Part shown: piece after piece, positions 20,008-32,000 of the stretch
Layout: every line of letters begins with the position of its first letter
Position numbering within the stretch: position 1 is the first letter of the stretch
NCBI GenBank assembly: GCA_009767595.1
Contig: VSDK01012623.1
Location: 21,338 to 85,337 of the forward strand
DNA: 64,000 nucleotides
Direction: 5' to 3'
Origin: Symbiodinium kawagutii
Taxonomy: Eukaryota; Sar; Dinophyceae; Suessiales; Symbiodiniaceae
Translations under genes and position numbers: made by a program
Notes under the pieces: model-generated
Databases searched by the model: none
Seen by the model: the letters and a program-made list of their open reading frames with translations, nothing else
What the model was told of the DNA's origin: nothing

Positions 20008-22835
20008 TTTAATGGGATCCCGAAGTTGTGCCAAATTTTGTGACGTGTCATCAGCAGGATGTGCTTGTGCGACTCCGCACCAACAGTTCTGGTTAATTGA
20101 CTTGCCAAGGCCGTTGCCATGGCACTACCGTTTTCTGCTGTTTTTTAGTTCAAGGGTGAAAGGAGTCGCGGAAATCACATAGCACGAGATGTGCCTGTAA
20201 TTGACATCGGGCCTCAGACAGTGGCAGTGCAGCCATGAACAGCCCGACGTTTGGAATCAATTGTCAATTCAAAGGGAAAAGATTGCGCGAAGCGCCGCTG
20301 TCCAATGCGGCGCTACTGGAACAATCACCACGGATTGGCCATAACATGAATTAATGAACTAAGCAGTGATTTATAATGGAACAATCCACCACTAGTTGAA
20401 TCACCATAATGGTTAGAATCATTGTATCACTACTTGTATTAACCATTATGAACCATTATAAGTTATAAGTTATGATCACCATGGCTTATCATCATCATAT
20501 CAACCATTATCAACCAATCCTGGTAGAGGTGCTTCAACTGGAAGAATCACCACCCGTTGCCGCGCGTCGAGAGCTTCGCCTGCCGCGCAGGTGCAGAATC
20601 ACATCAAAGTGGAACCAACGAATCCTGTAAAGGCCGGTGAGCGGGAAGGTGTGGACTCTGCTTGGCGGTTCGTATGATTTATGGATATCGATGGATCATG
20701 ATGGATCATGATTGATGATTGAAAATGAGGCGGTTCCAAAGATTTTTTTTACATTTGCCCTAGTCATTCCCTAATGTTCCCTAGGAATTATGAACACATT
20801 GTTGGTTGACTCATATTTTTCGTGACAGGGTTAAAACCACCTACCAGTTTTGAAGGAAACGCAACATGAGCCGTTGTTTGACTGTGACCTAGGTGTGTGC
20901 CAAGCTGTAGGGTAACCAATGGGCCCCAGCAAAAAATGACCATTGTTTGGGCACATTCCCAAAAGATCGTGATATGAAAGGATATGAAGGTTTCTTAAGA
21001 TAGGGCACTCTCCAAATATCCTCAAATCATCCATGAATAATCATTTACCGTAATAAACCGGGCATTTTGGTGCCCTCCTCCATTTTGAGAAACGCCCTTA
21101 TGAGCTAAAATGCGCTAGCTAGTTAGAGGCTTGTGTCAATTTTTTCCATATATCACAGTTAACTACTAGCCAGGAGATCATCCTGCAACCTTGGATCCCC
21201 CAACAGGATCAATGACCTTCATCAATAGCATTTTTGTAAGCACACAAGGGTTATAGCCAAATAAGGAAAGACACGGGGGCTAGATCCAATAGGGAATGCT
21301 GATGGCTTTACAGTAGGTAGATCCAAAATGCAACTGCTGATTGTTGAAGAGCGGTGTGGGCCAAAAATCTGGGTGTGCGCATGCGTCTCCAAAAAGGATG
21401 CTTTTTTACACTGCACAAATGCCTGGCGAAATACACGTGTTCGGGCGCATATGGTGGTTTCTTGAAATAGGGCTACCCCGAAATCATCTAATGTTAACAT
21501 ATATTAATCATCTAAAGTGATAAACAAACCATTTCATGGGGGCCCCTATCTTGAGAAACCACCGTGTAGCCGCAACAAGGCAGTGGTACATGCTGGGCAT
21601 GTCTTTCAGTACCCAGCTGGAGTGAAAGCACACGACACACTATGCGTGTTGCGCGCAGGCCACAGGTGGGTGAATTGGTGGTTTCTCAAGTCAAATGGGG
21701 CCCCCAAAATCATCCGTTACTGTAAGAATCATTTTTTCTAGCAAACCATCCAATATTAACAAAGTTTTAGCGATAAACTCGCCATCTTTGGGATTCCCTA
21801 TGGCTTGAGAAGCGCCCAAGTGACGTGACATGGATCCCGTTTGTTTGTACTCATCGGTTGCGCATGGGACCACCCCTGGGTTCTCTTCAACGATCCTGGC
21901 TCGCCCTGGGCCATGGCGAGCCAGCGCCGTCACAGAGCTCGCTGGGCAGCTGAGTCGGTTCAAGCTCGGCGAGCTGGGTCGATATGAAGCAGCCAAGAAC
22001 AATGGTGAAGCCTGGCTGGATTAATGGGTAATAATAGGGTATATGGTTAATGGTTAACAATGGTTGACAATAGGGTATAACCATTTAATAATGGGTTAAC
22101 AATGGTTGATAATGGTTAACAATGGTTAATAATAGGGTATAACAAATAGTAGGTCAATAATAGGCTGATATTGTTGGGTTAATGGTGAAAATGACAGGGG
22201 GGTAAGAACCAACCAATAGTGGCTATATCAACCTACAGTAATGGTTCCCCTATCATTAGCTTATAATGGCCATATTAACCAACCAACCAAAAATAGTACG
22301 GAAGACAGTGGTTAATGATACGGGAACCAGGGGGACCAAGGGTGAACTGACCCTCAGCCATTTGGTCAATTAATGGTGGATGAACAGACGCCGAAGCCTC
22401 ATTGTTCCTTGTGAGCGGTTTGGAATGGTTCAGGGGAAGGCAAGCAACGAGCCAGTAGTCGAAGTGGTTTGACCAATAAAGTGTTGAATTTTGTTGTTCA
22501 TGGTTGCTTCTGCTATCAACCAGCTGATATGCATTTTACAGAAATAGTACGTATGTATGTAATTTAAGCCGTTAGTAGCCATTTTGAAGCATTGTTGTGA
22601 TGCAGTCTGAATCATGAACTAGTTTTTTCCTATGAGCATCCATGAACTATTGACGGTAGCATATGACTTGTGAACTTGGGCAAAATCAGACCCGCAGAAA
22701 TAGTGAATAAACTGGTGAATAAATCACTAAGGTGTAATAATTCAACACGGATGGGCCACTTTCAACGCGGCAAAATCACACGCGGAGCCGCCATACTTCG
22801 CCATGGCTCCCCCGCCCCGCCACAGCACGGGCCAC

Positions 22836-22848
22836 NNNNNNNNNNNNN
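22836..22848. other. Assembly gap (13 N)
   Basis: Thirteen undetermined bases within a GC-rich block. The size may be a placeholder. Confidence 1.
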
Positions 22849-23394
22849 CCCGCCATCCTGCGCCGGGGCCCGCCAGCCATGCCATGGCAGGTCAACGGTG
22901 GGCGGGGAGACGACTGGGTGATGGTGGTGATGGTGGTCATGGAATATATGGACTGATGTTGGTCAATAAGTGGTGAGTAAAAAGGTTGAGGGTACCCACT
23001 TATTAGTAACAATTTTAATGAATGGTCAAGTGGTAAAGAAAAAGGTTAAGGACGCTCAGCAATGGTGGTTGATAATGGCTAGCATTGAGTAGTGTCGCAA
23101 TGAGTACTGATAGGCGTGGTGAGTGAAGGGGATATGTAGCTGTAATCCACCCGCGTTTGAAGGTACATCAGTAGCTGTTTATGGAAGCATTTGTGGTGCT
23201 TTGGAAACCTGGATCTCCCATTGCGAATGTGCCCATCAATTGTTACTGATAGGTTCGTGATGCGAATAATGGCTAATCATACTAAATTGCTGATGATGAT
23301 AGATTATTGGTTATTAATCATGGATGAAGTCAATGCTCGGCGATATCATGCTGATTGGTTAGTAAGTCATTTCGAAAGACCGGGTCTTTAGCAG

Positions 23395-23479
23395 CGTTTT
23401 CAATGCCTTTCTCGGAGGTTCTTTTGGAAAAGCGCTGTCGGCGGTCTTGCGGGGCAGTGTGCTCCTCAGAGTGATACAG
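23395..23479 (+). CDS. Possible exon, unidentified
   Basis: After GTCTTTAGCAG the frame reads VFNAFLGGSFGKALSAVLRG and SVLLRVIQ. It is Gly/Ala/Leu-rich and could be membrane-associated. The minus strand is open over the same bases. No clear donor. Confidence 0.3.
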
Positions 23480-23744
23480 CCCTGGCAGAAGTCATGGGCA
23501 AGGATCCATGGTCGTTGGTCAAATTTGAAAATATGATGCACACCGACCCAGCATAATCAACACATAGGATTATCAGATAACCACTGATTCAAAACAATTA
23601 GCAACTGGTTGTTGGGATGACTGCCGGCAGCTTCACATGGTTTAGTGGTAGTTGGGCATAGAGGCCAACGGCCAATGAAAGAAAGAGTCAGTGGCTTATT
23701 GCCGGGTGTACCCCAGCGGGAACTACAACCAAGCAATTTATCAA

Positions 23745-23862
23745 TACAAGGTGGGCCCCCAACCACTTGCAAGTTGGTTTATAAGTACCTTAACTGGGGT
23801 GATTTCTACCAGCTATAACCGGTTATAACCCCACTTGTAACTGCCAGGGGTCCACCTTGTAC
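23745..23862. mobile_element. Family D introner-like element (reference copy)
   Basis: Left end TACAAGGTGGGCCCCC, right end GGGGTCCACCTTGTA, inverted over 15 bp with one or two mismatches. Inner blocks are CAACCACTT, GGTTTATAAG, ACTGGGGTGATTTCTACCAG and GTAACTGCCAGG. Length 118 bp. CAAG|GTGGG and CTTGTAG would supply GT and AG. Second good copy at 37663-37779; partial copies at 28803-28860, 37530-37575 and (nested) 42300-42373. Confidence 0.85.
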
Positions 23863-24397
23863 CCCATGGTGCAGCATGGTGTAGCAGCGGGACATCAGGG
23901 CCCAGCTTCCGACCAGGTCAAATTTTAGAGGAAGATTTGCAGCAGGACCACGCGCCAGATTCCAAAAGCTTCGGATTTTGACGGTGAGCTGATGTGAATC
24001 ACGGATACAGTGCGGTATTTTGACATGGCTGGCTGGAAAACCACCATTTTTTTCGGAGAAACCCTGGGAAATGATCAGTTTAGGGTGGATTACCAGAGGG
24101 TAAAACTTAGTGGCACTTAGTTCATAGTGGAAAAAGACTGGTTGGTGAGATGTTCTCGCAGCTGCGTTACGCCCGTGGCAAAGCATGTTTTTTTGATGCG
24201 CACGAGTCTCTGTTTATTTACGAATAGTTCTCTGTTTGAATTTGCAAGTGCGTCAGGCCGCTTATCTTCAAGGTGCTTATGTCATGTGGGCATTTCTCAA
24301 ACCATAGCAGGTACCTCCCAAATCATCCAGTTTACTAGTCATTTGTTACAGTAGTAAGCCGACCATTTTGTTCCCCAACTGTGAGAAACCAGCATTT

Positions 24398-24506
24398 TGT
24401 GGTGGGTCAATATTGACCAACCAATGGGGGATAATCACCGAGAACAATAGGGAAACCAGTGCTAAATGATGGGGAGCCAGGGGTACCCGGTTTTGACCTA
24501 CAGTTG
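24398..24506. mobile_element. Family B element
   Basis: Left end GGTGGGTCAATATTGACC, right end GGTTTTGACCTACAG, with inner blocks GGGGGATAATCACC, AATAGGGAAACC and AATGATGGGGAGCCAGGGG. This is the minus-oriented form. It abuts family A copies on both sides. Confidence 0.8.
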
Positions 24507-24637
24507 TTTCTCACCATGGGCGTACCCCCAGTTATCATCCAGTCCAGTTCATTAACCATTCATAGCGGTAAGCCAACCATAGCTGGGATGGGGTTCCCTA
24601 TTGTGAGCAACCACCATTTTGCCCTGGTTTGTTCAGC

Positions 24638-24763
24638 TTCAACAGGATCTACGACATCTTCGTGCACGGACATCGCCACAGTGCTTCCAAGAGGCTACGA
24701 GCTTCTATCGCGAAACTTGGCGAGAATACGAGCTTCGAAGCAGCTTCGAGTTATACCTGGCTG
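24638..24763 (+). CDS. Exon flanked by an element-derived intron
   Basis: After TTCAG or CAACAG all three frames are open. The most protein-like reads PQCFQEATSFYRETWREYEL then RSSFELYLAG. The donor CTG|GTGGTTTTATAGGG is exactly the left end of the composite C/E element 24764-24919. Family unknown; frame uncertain. Confidence 0.4.
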
Positions 24764-24919
24764 GTGGTTTTATAGGGCTTATACCACATTAATAGTGGCT
24801 GGTACTAGGGGGCAATGACCAACAATCATGGTTTGATTGACATTTTGATTTTCCCTAGTAGCTATTGACACATGCTTGGGTGACCGATATGTTTCACAGG
24901 GGTTGAAACCACCAACCAG
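24764..24919 (+). mobile_element. Composite C/E element forming a whole GT-AG intron
   Basis: Begins GTGGTTTTATAGGGC right at an exon edge and ends CAGGGG...GAAACCACCAACCAG, the family C right end. The element is 156 bp and is GT...AG from end to end. This is the clearest case where the element limits equal possible intron limits. Confidence 0.7.
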
Positions 24920-26330
24920 TGTCTTCACGGTAACAATGCAGAGTAGATGTACTCAATTCACTAGATTTTAAGTTACACATACGCTGCAGAGTAGTGCAAA
25001 TTCCGTCTAAATTGCTCAAAATACTTGAAACATAGAATGTGGAGAGATGGAAGTTGCAATTCAAATTTAGTATATAATGATGGAACTTACAATATTTAAA
25101 ATCTATACTCAATTTGTAGTTTTCTTTTCAATAATGATGGAACTTAGTAATGATGTGAACTCAAAGTTAGTAGTTACATCATTTCAAATTTAGTAGTTAC
25201 ATCATTGACTAAACTTGTAGATTTGAAATGATGGAACTTCGCAATTCATTGTCCTATGGAGGTCCTTGGCTGGCTTGCGGCGAAGCCAGCCTGGCAGGCT
25301 ATCGAAGAGCGTAGACATGTGGCATTTTTTTCGATGCAGAAAAATCAAAAAGTAGTAGCGCAAAGATAGGTATCAAAATAGGAACGAATAGATGATAAAC
25401 ATGTTGATATGCAAAATATAGGTAAACAAATATATATATATTTATGACAGCCATGTATAAAAATGCATGTATATCAATACATCATGTTTATCAATGTGTG
25501 CATATCTTTAGTTGCTTTTAATCAAATCGATGTACATGATATTGTTATGCGTGCATCGATTGTCAAAACAAGATATTGGTGTACCATATCCATATGCCAA
25601 TGGTTACAAACAAGATGTATCAATGCATCATGTGTATTACTCGGTGTATTTCTTTTGGTATTGTTTGTAACTAACCATCACAACCATCATGTCCCAAACA
25701 CTCTCAAATAGCCATCAACAATCTCAAATAGCCATCATTCCCCGGTGTGTTTTCCCTATTGGTGATTATTTTCCCTGAAAGTTGGTTGGTGAACTGCTTG
25801 ACCCAACTCGCCATATAGTTGGTATATATCCTCTATAATTGTTAGCTATCACCCCCTGCTATCAATTATCAACCAGCTTTTATTGGTTGATTAATATTGA
25901 CCCATGGGCATTTTTTGGTGTATAAACCCATAGCCATATATGGTTGGTAACTGCTTGACCCATAACAATATATAGTTGGTAATTAGTAGTATGTTCCCTA
26001 CTATTGTTGGCTAATCTACCTCATAGTTATAAATCCCATAGTTCTAACTAAAATTGTTATAAATCCTATAGTCAAATCCTATAGTTTCAAGCATTTATAA
26101 TAATCAACCCACCATTTTTAGGGCTTCCTATTTTCATCACCCATATAACCAAGCCATTGGGCATCCCAGCAGCAACCAACTGGTTGATTAACTGCTTGAC
26201 CCATATATAACTCTTCTGAACAATTCTTAACTATACATAACCCTTATTAACACTTGCTAGACAACCACCATATTTATCGCAATTCCCCATCATCTTTGTC
26301 CATTTTCCTGGCTTTCCGATCGTCAGCCAG
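24920..26330. other. AT-rich spacer
   Basis: Contains a TTAGTAGTTACATCATT repeat (25130-25240), family B fragments at 25740-26200 (GGTTAACTGCTTGACCCA occurs repeatedly) and AT-rich unique DNA. No gene supported. Confidence 0.6.
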
Positions 26331-26384
26331 GAGCGCCTGAAGCTGGCGGCCGAAGAAGCCAGGACACGGCGCGGTGCGTTCGGG
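26331..26384 (+). CDS. Short exon, unidentified
   Basis: After GTCAGCCAG the frame reads ERLKLAAEEARTRRGAFG, a charged helix. The donor GGG|GTGCTTGG is the start of a family F element. Partners unknown. Confidence 0.35.
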
Positions 26385-26464
26385 GTGCTTGGGGAGGCGA
26401 GCTCGCCACGGGGGAGCCAGGAGCCAGGCCAGCGGGTCCCAGGAGGCTTCGGTCACCAAATGCT
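26385..26464 (+). mobile_element. Family F element, GT-AG from end to end
   Basis: Begins GTGCTTGGGGAGGCGAGC, almost the same as a copy at 35952, and ends CCAAATGCTAG. Inner blocks are GGGAGCCAGGAGCC and CCCAGGAGG. Length 80 bp. Other copies: 16600-16735, 35948-36045, 43187-43225, 44589-44697, 49018-49112, 49938-49985, 57100-57150 and 61714-61804. Several carry GGTTCGAACC near the right end, like a Pol III B box. Family status is inferred from these shared blocks. Confidence 0.65.
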
Positions 26465-26469
26465 AGGCG

Positions 26470-28076
26470 TTGATTGATGGTGGTGAGTGGTGGTTAGTGG
26501 TGGTTAATGGTGATTGATAGCAGTTAGTAGTGGTTAGTGGTGGTTGATAGTGGTTAGTGGTGGTTGGTGGTGGGTAATGGTGATTAATAGCGGTTAGTGG
26601 TGATTGATGGTGGTGTTTTAACAATGACAGTGATAATTAGTATAGTCAAGTCAATGGTCATGATCCTTGCCATTGACCATTGCTCATTGGTGATCATGAT
26701 CGTTACTATCTGATTTACTCATCAACCATTGGCATCACGATCCTTGAGCATTTGGAGGAGTTGGATCACAGGTGAGACGGTTTTCACAACGTTGAGATCT
26801 GACTGGGCAGGGAACAGGAATCATGTCCGCTCTGGAGAGGCTCAAGCAATGCCACCTAATTAGCATCATGACCGCTTGACCGCTTGACCGCATAACTGTT
26901 TCAATCCCGGTCGTTTACAATGATCGGCTTTGTCGAAGCTCCATGGCATGGCTGTGCAAGACAAAACTGTGCATTCCTTCATGCCTCACGCATTCACGAC
27001 TGTGATTTAAACAGAGATTAATACGCTAAAAAACCACGCATTATAGTTGGTATCTCCTTTGTTATTTTGGCTTATGACCCCCTCTTCAATGACCACCGCG
27101 AACCTTTGTCAACCATTGATAAACCAGCCATAGCTTTGGGGGTACAGTTTCCCATTCATAGCAATAAACTGACCTTTTTTAGTAATAAATCATCCATCTA
27201 CTATTGCTACCAATCTTAACCAATCATCCAATCTAGATCAAACCAGCATCCAATCATTGATCAATTACCATCTACTATTGCTCAAGGATGGTTTCTTACT
27301 AACCATAAATCTTATCTTAATAAACTATAGCAATAAAACCCGTGGATGGTCACGTGCTACCCAACCATTAGTAATAGACCAACCATTAGTAATAAACCCT
27401 TTTCCGCCCTGCGCTTCGGCAAGAGGGTCTAAATAAAAAGATAAATAAACCATTAGTAATAAACCATTAGTAATAAACCGTCCATTAGTAATAAACAATC
27501 CATTAGTCTAAAACTATTAGTAATAAACCGTCCATCTACTAGTTTGCTACCCCTAAATCATCCAATCTCGTAGCGTTCAACCTGTGACCTAACCCATGGG
27601 TTCTCGCGCAATCCGGCGTGCTGCCCTGGATGCTCGTCAGCACCGGAGTGCTCTGAGAAGGCTGGGCTGAAGCAACATTGAAGCTGTTGAAGCAAACTCC
27701 TAAAGATTATCATCATTTAGTATATTCAACAGCTATATAATATATAAATGATATCTATTCAATGAATATATAATGAGATATAAACAGTATATTCAACTAG
27801 TTTAGTATATACCTATCAGTATATATATATATATATATGTAAAGAGAGTTTATTGTAGGTTTATGGAATCGTGATACTTTAAACATATTTTTTGCATTTT
27901 CGAGGAATTATAATGCTTTAGATGGTAGTATTTCAATAGGATGGTAATCATTTCAAAAGCCACTCATCATGATATCATAGGTCCATGGTATTTACATTTT
28001 GTCTTTCATATTTACATATTTTTTGATTTTGAAACTACATACGAAAATGTACCTTGTAACAATGTTCAATGGTCCG

Positions 28077-28152
<76 letters not shown>

Positions 28153-28169
28153 TATCATCATCATCATCG

Positions 28170-28200
<31 letters not shown>

Positions 28201-28270
28201 CATCATGAATTTTGTTTGTTCCTGTCAATCACTTGCTGATTGCACTTTCATTCACCACTCTGGGATGCCA
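26470..28270. other. Low-complexity region
   Basis: Holds a GGTTAGTGGTGGTTGAT array (26474-26615), a CCATTAGTAATAAACC array (27340-27540), AT-rich DNA and the CAT/CGT microsatellite. One short frame at 27597-27671 (MGSRAIRRAALDARQHRSAL) is stop-terminated and could be a terminal exon, but without support. Confidence 0.6.
28078..28206. repeat. (CAT/CGT)n microsatellite
   Basis: About 43 trinucleotide units with CGT variants in blocks. Gives poly-Ser, poly-Ile/Val (+) and poly-Asp (-) frames that are not counted as genes. Confidence 0.98.
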
Positions 28271-28271
28271 G

Positions 28272-28376
28272 GCTACTGGCCGGCCTAGCGGAACCCACCA
28301 GTGATCCTCGGCTCGGCGCTATCAGAAGCTGCTCCCAAGCATGCCTTAATATTGTCTCGTTCCTGAGACAGCGGAG
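28272..28376 (+). CDS. Possible exon, unidentified
   Basis: After GATGCCAG|G the frame reads LLAGLAEPTSDPRLGAIRSC then SQACLNIVSFL. The acceptor obeys the AG|G pattern. The donor is unclear. It could precede the gene at 29059. Confidence 0.35.
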
Positions 28377-28522
28377 AGAAATCACCACCATTTTTTTGGG
28401 GTTCGTCCATGGGCAATCTTTCTAATCACACTTAATAAGCGGTGGAGAGAGTAAGAACCAATGACAATAATCCAAAATTTCTTGCGACTCTAGGGTACTA
28501 AATAGTAGTCAATCACAATCAG

Positions 28523-28864
28523 TTAATTGAGCAATTGTGGACAAAGCATCTCAACATTGGTTACCAGATGGGCATGGGTACAGCACCACGGTTCTACTTT
28601 GGCATATGCGCAAATGAAACGCGGAAAACTGAGAAGAAAAATCACTTCTGATACCGGTAAGTCTTTCACCTTCCTACCCAGAATGTTGGCCATTCCAAGT
28701 TCCGTGCGGTCGATCTCTTCACGAGCGTTTGGCTTCCAAGGCAGTTTGGACACGCACTCACACGTACACACATATGATTTCACATGCACACGCGTATATA
28801 AGTTGGGCCCCCCCCCAGTTGGAAGTTGCTTTATAAGCCTTTCAACTACAGTAATATCTATCAT
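28523..28864 (-). CDS. Minus-strand coding-like ORF (plus alternative)
   Basis: A 113-codon frame with KPNAREEIDRTELGMANILG and DLPVSEVIFLLSFPRFICAY, more protein-like than most antisense frames here. The plus frame (28527-28886) has a good ACCG|GTAAGT donor at about 28655, so the exon may be on plus instead. It would be the only minus-strand gene in the window. Confidence 0.25.
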   Translation of the reverse strand: MIDITVVERLIKQLPTGGGPNLYTRVHVKSYVCTCECVSKLPWKPNAREEIDRTELGMANILGRKVKDLPVSEVIFLLSFPRFICAYAKVEPWCCTHAHLVTNVEMLCPQLLN

Positions 28865-29058
28865 ATCTAGTAGTTACCCTTGTTAGAAACCAACAACTCG
28901 CTATCAGCTGAGGGCGCGCCTGGTATTGCAAATGCAAATGTTTGACATTGTTTCACCACTACTAATCAAAAAACACTACTAAGAAGCTATTTTTGCACCT
29001 ATTTCGCATCACTTTTCATCAAAAAAGCCACTAATCAGAACATAGTATTGAAATAAAG

Positions 29059-32000
29059 ACAAATTCAACGTCTTGGCGGCCGAGGCCACAGCAGAACATT
29101 ATATGGCGGCTGTGGGTCAAAACCCTGTACCCCTATCATAAACCACTGTTTTCCCTATGAACTTGTTGGTGGAAATCCCCAATTAGTTGGTTGGTTAACT
29201 GCTTGACCCAGCTCGCCATATATAGAACATAATGAATAAATAAATACATACATACATATATACATATATATCTATTTATTCATATGTATATATATATATA
29301 TCGTTTCCGCCATTTGGCTTTGCTGGGCCGAGGAGCAGCGCCTAGACCAACTCCGTTGTGCCCTGGATGAGACGCAGGCGGCTTCAACGTCGGCAGCTAC
29401 GTTGACCCTGCAGGCGGGTGGGGTGCAACGGCTCAGGGGCTGCGGAACTGCCAAGGGAATCTGGCAGTTTAGTAGATTTAGTCCATTTTAGTGCTGAAAA
29501 TCCGTTGATTTAGTAGATTTAGTTAGTAGATTTGCTAGTAGATCTGAGAAGTTCGTGCTGAAAATCCGTTGATTTAGTAGATTTAGTAGATCTGCCAGTT
29601 GTAGATTTAGTTTCATCAGATTCTTGACAATCGAAAATCCATTTGCTGATGAAACTTGAGAAGGGCAAGGCTGAACAAATCTTGAGAAGATTGAGATTCG
29701 ATGTTTAAGAGATTGTGAGTTTGCAGCATGAACCCAAGTAGCCTGACGGCCCTTCATTGCAGCATCTGTGTGATAGTTTTTGGTGCTTAGTTGTATAGGC
29801 TTCACCCCACCAGAGATTTGCAATGTCATTGTAATGAATCCAGCTTAGCTTGTTTGATTTGGTAGCCGGTAGACTGTAGCATTGGTTTGTAGCTTTCCAG
29901 GCCAGTGGCGATTGATAGGGATCCGTTGTCTTACTGGCTACCGTTGACTTCGGTTGCTTGAACATATCAATGGCAAGTCGAAGGGCCAGCTACTGTGATG
30001 GCATTTTTTGTGCATTGAAAAGCTCATAAATACAAGCGTAGACAAATATAGATAAATGAAACAAACGAGTACAACATACAAAATACAGAAATTAATATAT
30101 ATATAGAATACATAAATCTCATGAAAATTTGTGAGCCCGACCAGTCGGCTTAGGCTCACTGCAGCGAGCCAAGTGGCGGCACAGCGGCACGGAAGCGACC
30201 CTTTGAAGATGCAGAGGCAGATGCAGCCAACCGGCTGCGGCAGCTCGTTGATGAAGGATGGGTTTATTACCCACATGGTGGTTTCTCAAAATAGGGGTAC
30301 CCCAAAAATGGTAGGTTTATTATTATAAATGACTATTAATGGATGATTTAGGGGTCCCCCTATTTTGAGAAACCACCACATGGGTTGAGAAGAACTGTTG
30401 AATTCATCAATGTACTTTTGATAAGAATCATAAGGGTTGATGAAAATTGATCGTTCATATGCTTTGATAATAACTGTTGAATTCATCAATGTACATAAAT
30501 CAGCCCATATGATTCAACCGTTGAATCCATTGGTTGAATCAATGATGGCAAACTGTTGAATCATAAGTCGACTCATAAGTTGAACCATTTTTTTTCAAAA
30601 TAAGAATGCCCCTGTTGAAACTGATACCCTCTCGTAAACAAACCTGGCAATGGAAGATCCACCATTTATAGCTGATTTCCAAGGGTTTCCCTTAAAGGAG
30701 GTGATTTTCCAGCCAGCCATGTCAGTTCACCAGAGGGTATAAGAATGCCCCCCTTGATATGGCAGTGGGTCAGTTCACCCTTAGTCCCCCCGGTTCCCCA
30801 TCATTAACCAGCTCGTTTTCCTTACTATTGTTGCTTAATAATGATGGTTATGATGGAAATATCCTTACTATTGGTTAATCATTGACCATTAGCCATTGTT
30901 TTCCGTACAGTTTTGTTGCTTAATAATGGTTAATTTCGACCCATAAAAAAAATGACGCATACCCATCTTGGAACTCCTATGACATCATGGCTGGCTGCTG
31001 GACCTGCTGATGGCCACCCTCCCCGTGGCTGGCCGAGCCACCGGCCAGGCGCCTCCCACGTTGATCCCGCGCTTTCGGCTCTTGCTGCCGGAGGTGCTCC
31101 GGCCGAAGCCGTGTTGTCAAGGGGCCATGCCCTGAAGGCATTGGGAGATCTGGTTGGATGATGATCTGGTTGGTGGTTTTACTAGGGGTTATAAGCATTG
31201 GTAATGGTTAATCATAGGGAGTAATAAGGGGCCATTGGATGATGATTTGGTTGATGGTTTTACTAGGTTACTAGGGGTTAGAAACATGGATAATGGTTAA
31301 TAGTTGGGATTAATAGGCAACTGTAGTGGTTCAACAACTAGCTGGTTGGTGGTTTTGATTGACATTTTTGTGATTATAGTGGTTAGTAATAGGGCATTTC
31401 ATATTTCGAACTTTGTATTAATTTCGGACTTGTTGCACAAAGATTGCTACCAATTCCTTTGGATCCTTCAATTCGCCATGTGACCTATGTTGAGTATACA
31501 TCCGATGCAGCTGTACTCTTACCTGCCAAAACTAGGAGTGCTAATAATAACCAAGTTCTTGCCATGGAAAAGGTTACTAGACAGATGTCAATTTTTTTAA
31601 AAATTGATCTCATTCCGAAATACCCTCAAACTCATAAAAAGCCTTGCACAAGCTTGTCCAGACTTGGTTTTGCGACCAAGGTTGCAGGCATCCCCAAGAG
31701 ACCGATTCTGCCGCTTCAACAACAAACGATGAATATTGTTCAAAATTATCTCGGTGATATCTCTGGTAAACAATCGTTGGATAAACCCTTGAGAATTCCA
31801 TATGTTACGCCTCTTGTCCCATGCCCATGTATACGAGACCTTTCTCCAAGGTCTCGTTACAACGCTGTCTCCCGCTTCAGACGTCATTACACGTAAGGGT
31901 AATGGGAATACCTTGCGATGCATTTAATTAGTGATGTGCTGCGATGTACAGTGAGGGGTCATGTACCTGCGAAAGCAACGGGCATGATCCTTGGACGCGA

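Larger units (their letters stand above)
18637..23394. other. Repeat-rich region with weak exon candidates only
   Basis: Contains family A copies (about 20986, 21448, 21674), family C copies (19911-20007, 20728-20845), TTAACAATGG arrays (22020-22160), the ATGCC array and the assembly gap. Weak coding-like islands: 18905-19030 (FAHFDEFEGAR), 20592-20680 (NHIKVEPTNPVKAGE to a TGA) and 21830-22024 (VTELAGQLSRFKLGELGRYE to a TAA). None could be tied to a gene. Confidence 0.5.

Noticed and set aside
27992..28288. Poly-Asp, poly-Ser and poly-Ile frames
   Set aside because: CAT/CGT microsatellite read in different frames; the same applies to 41905-42154.
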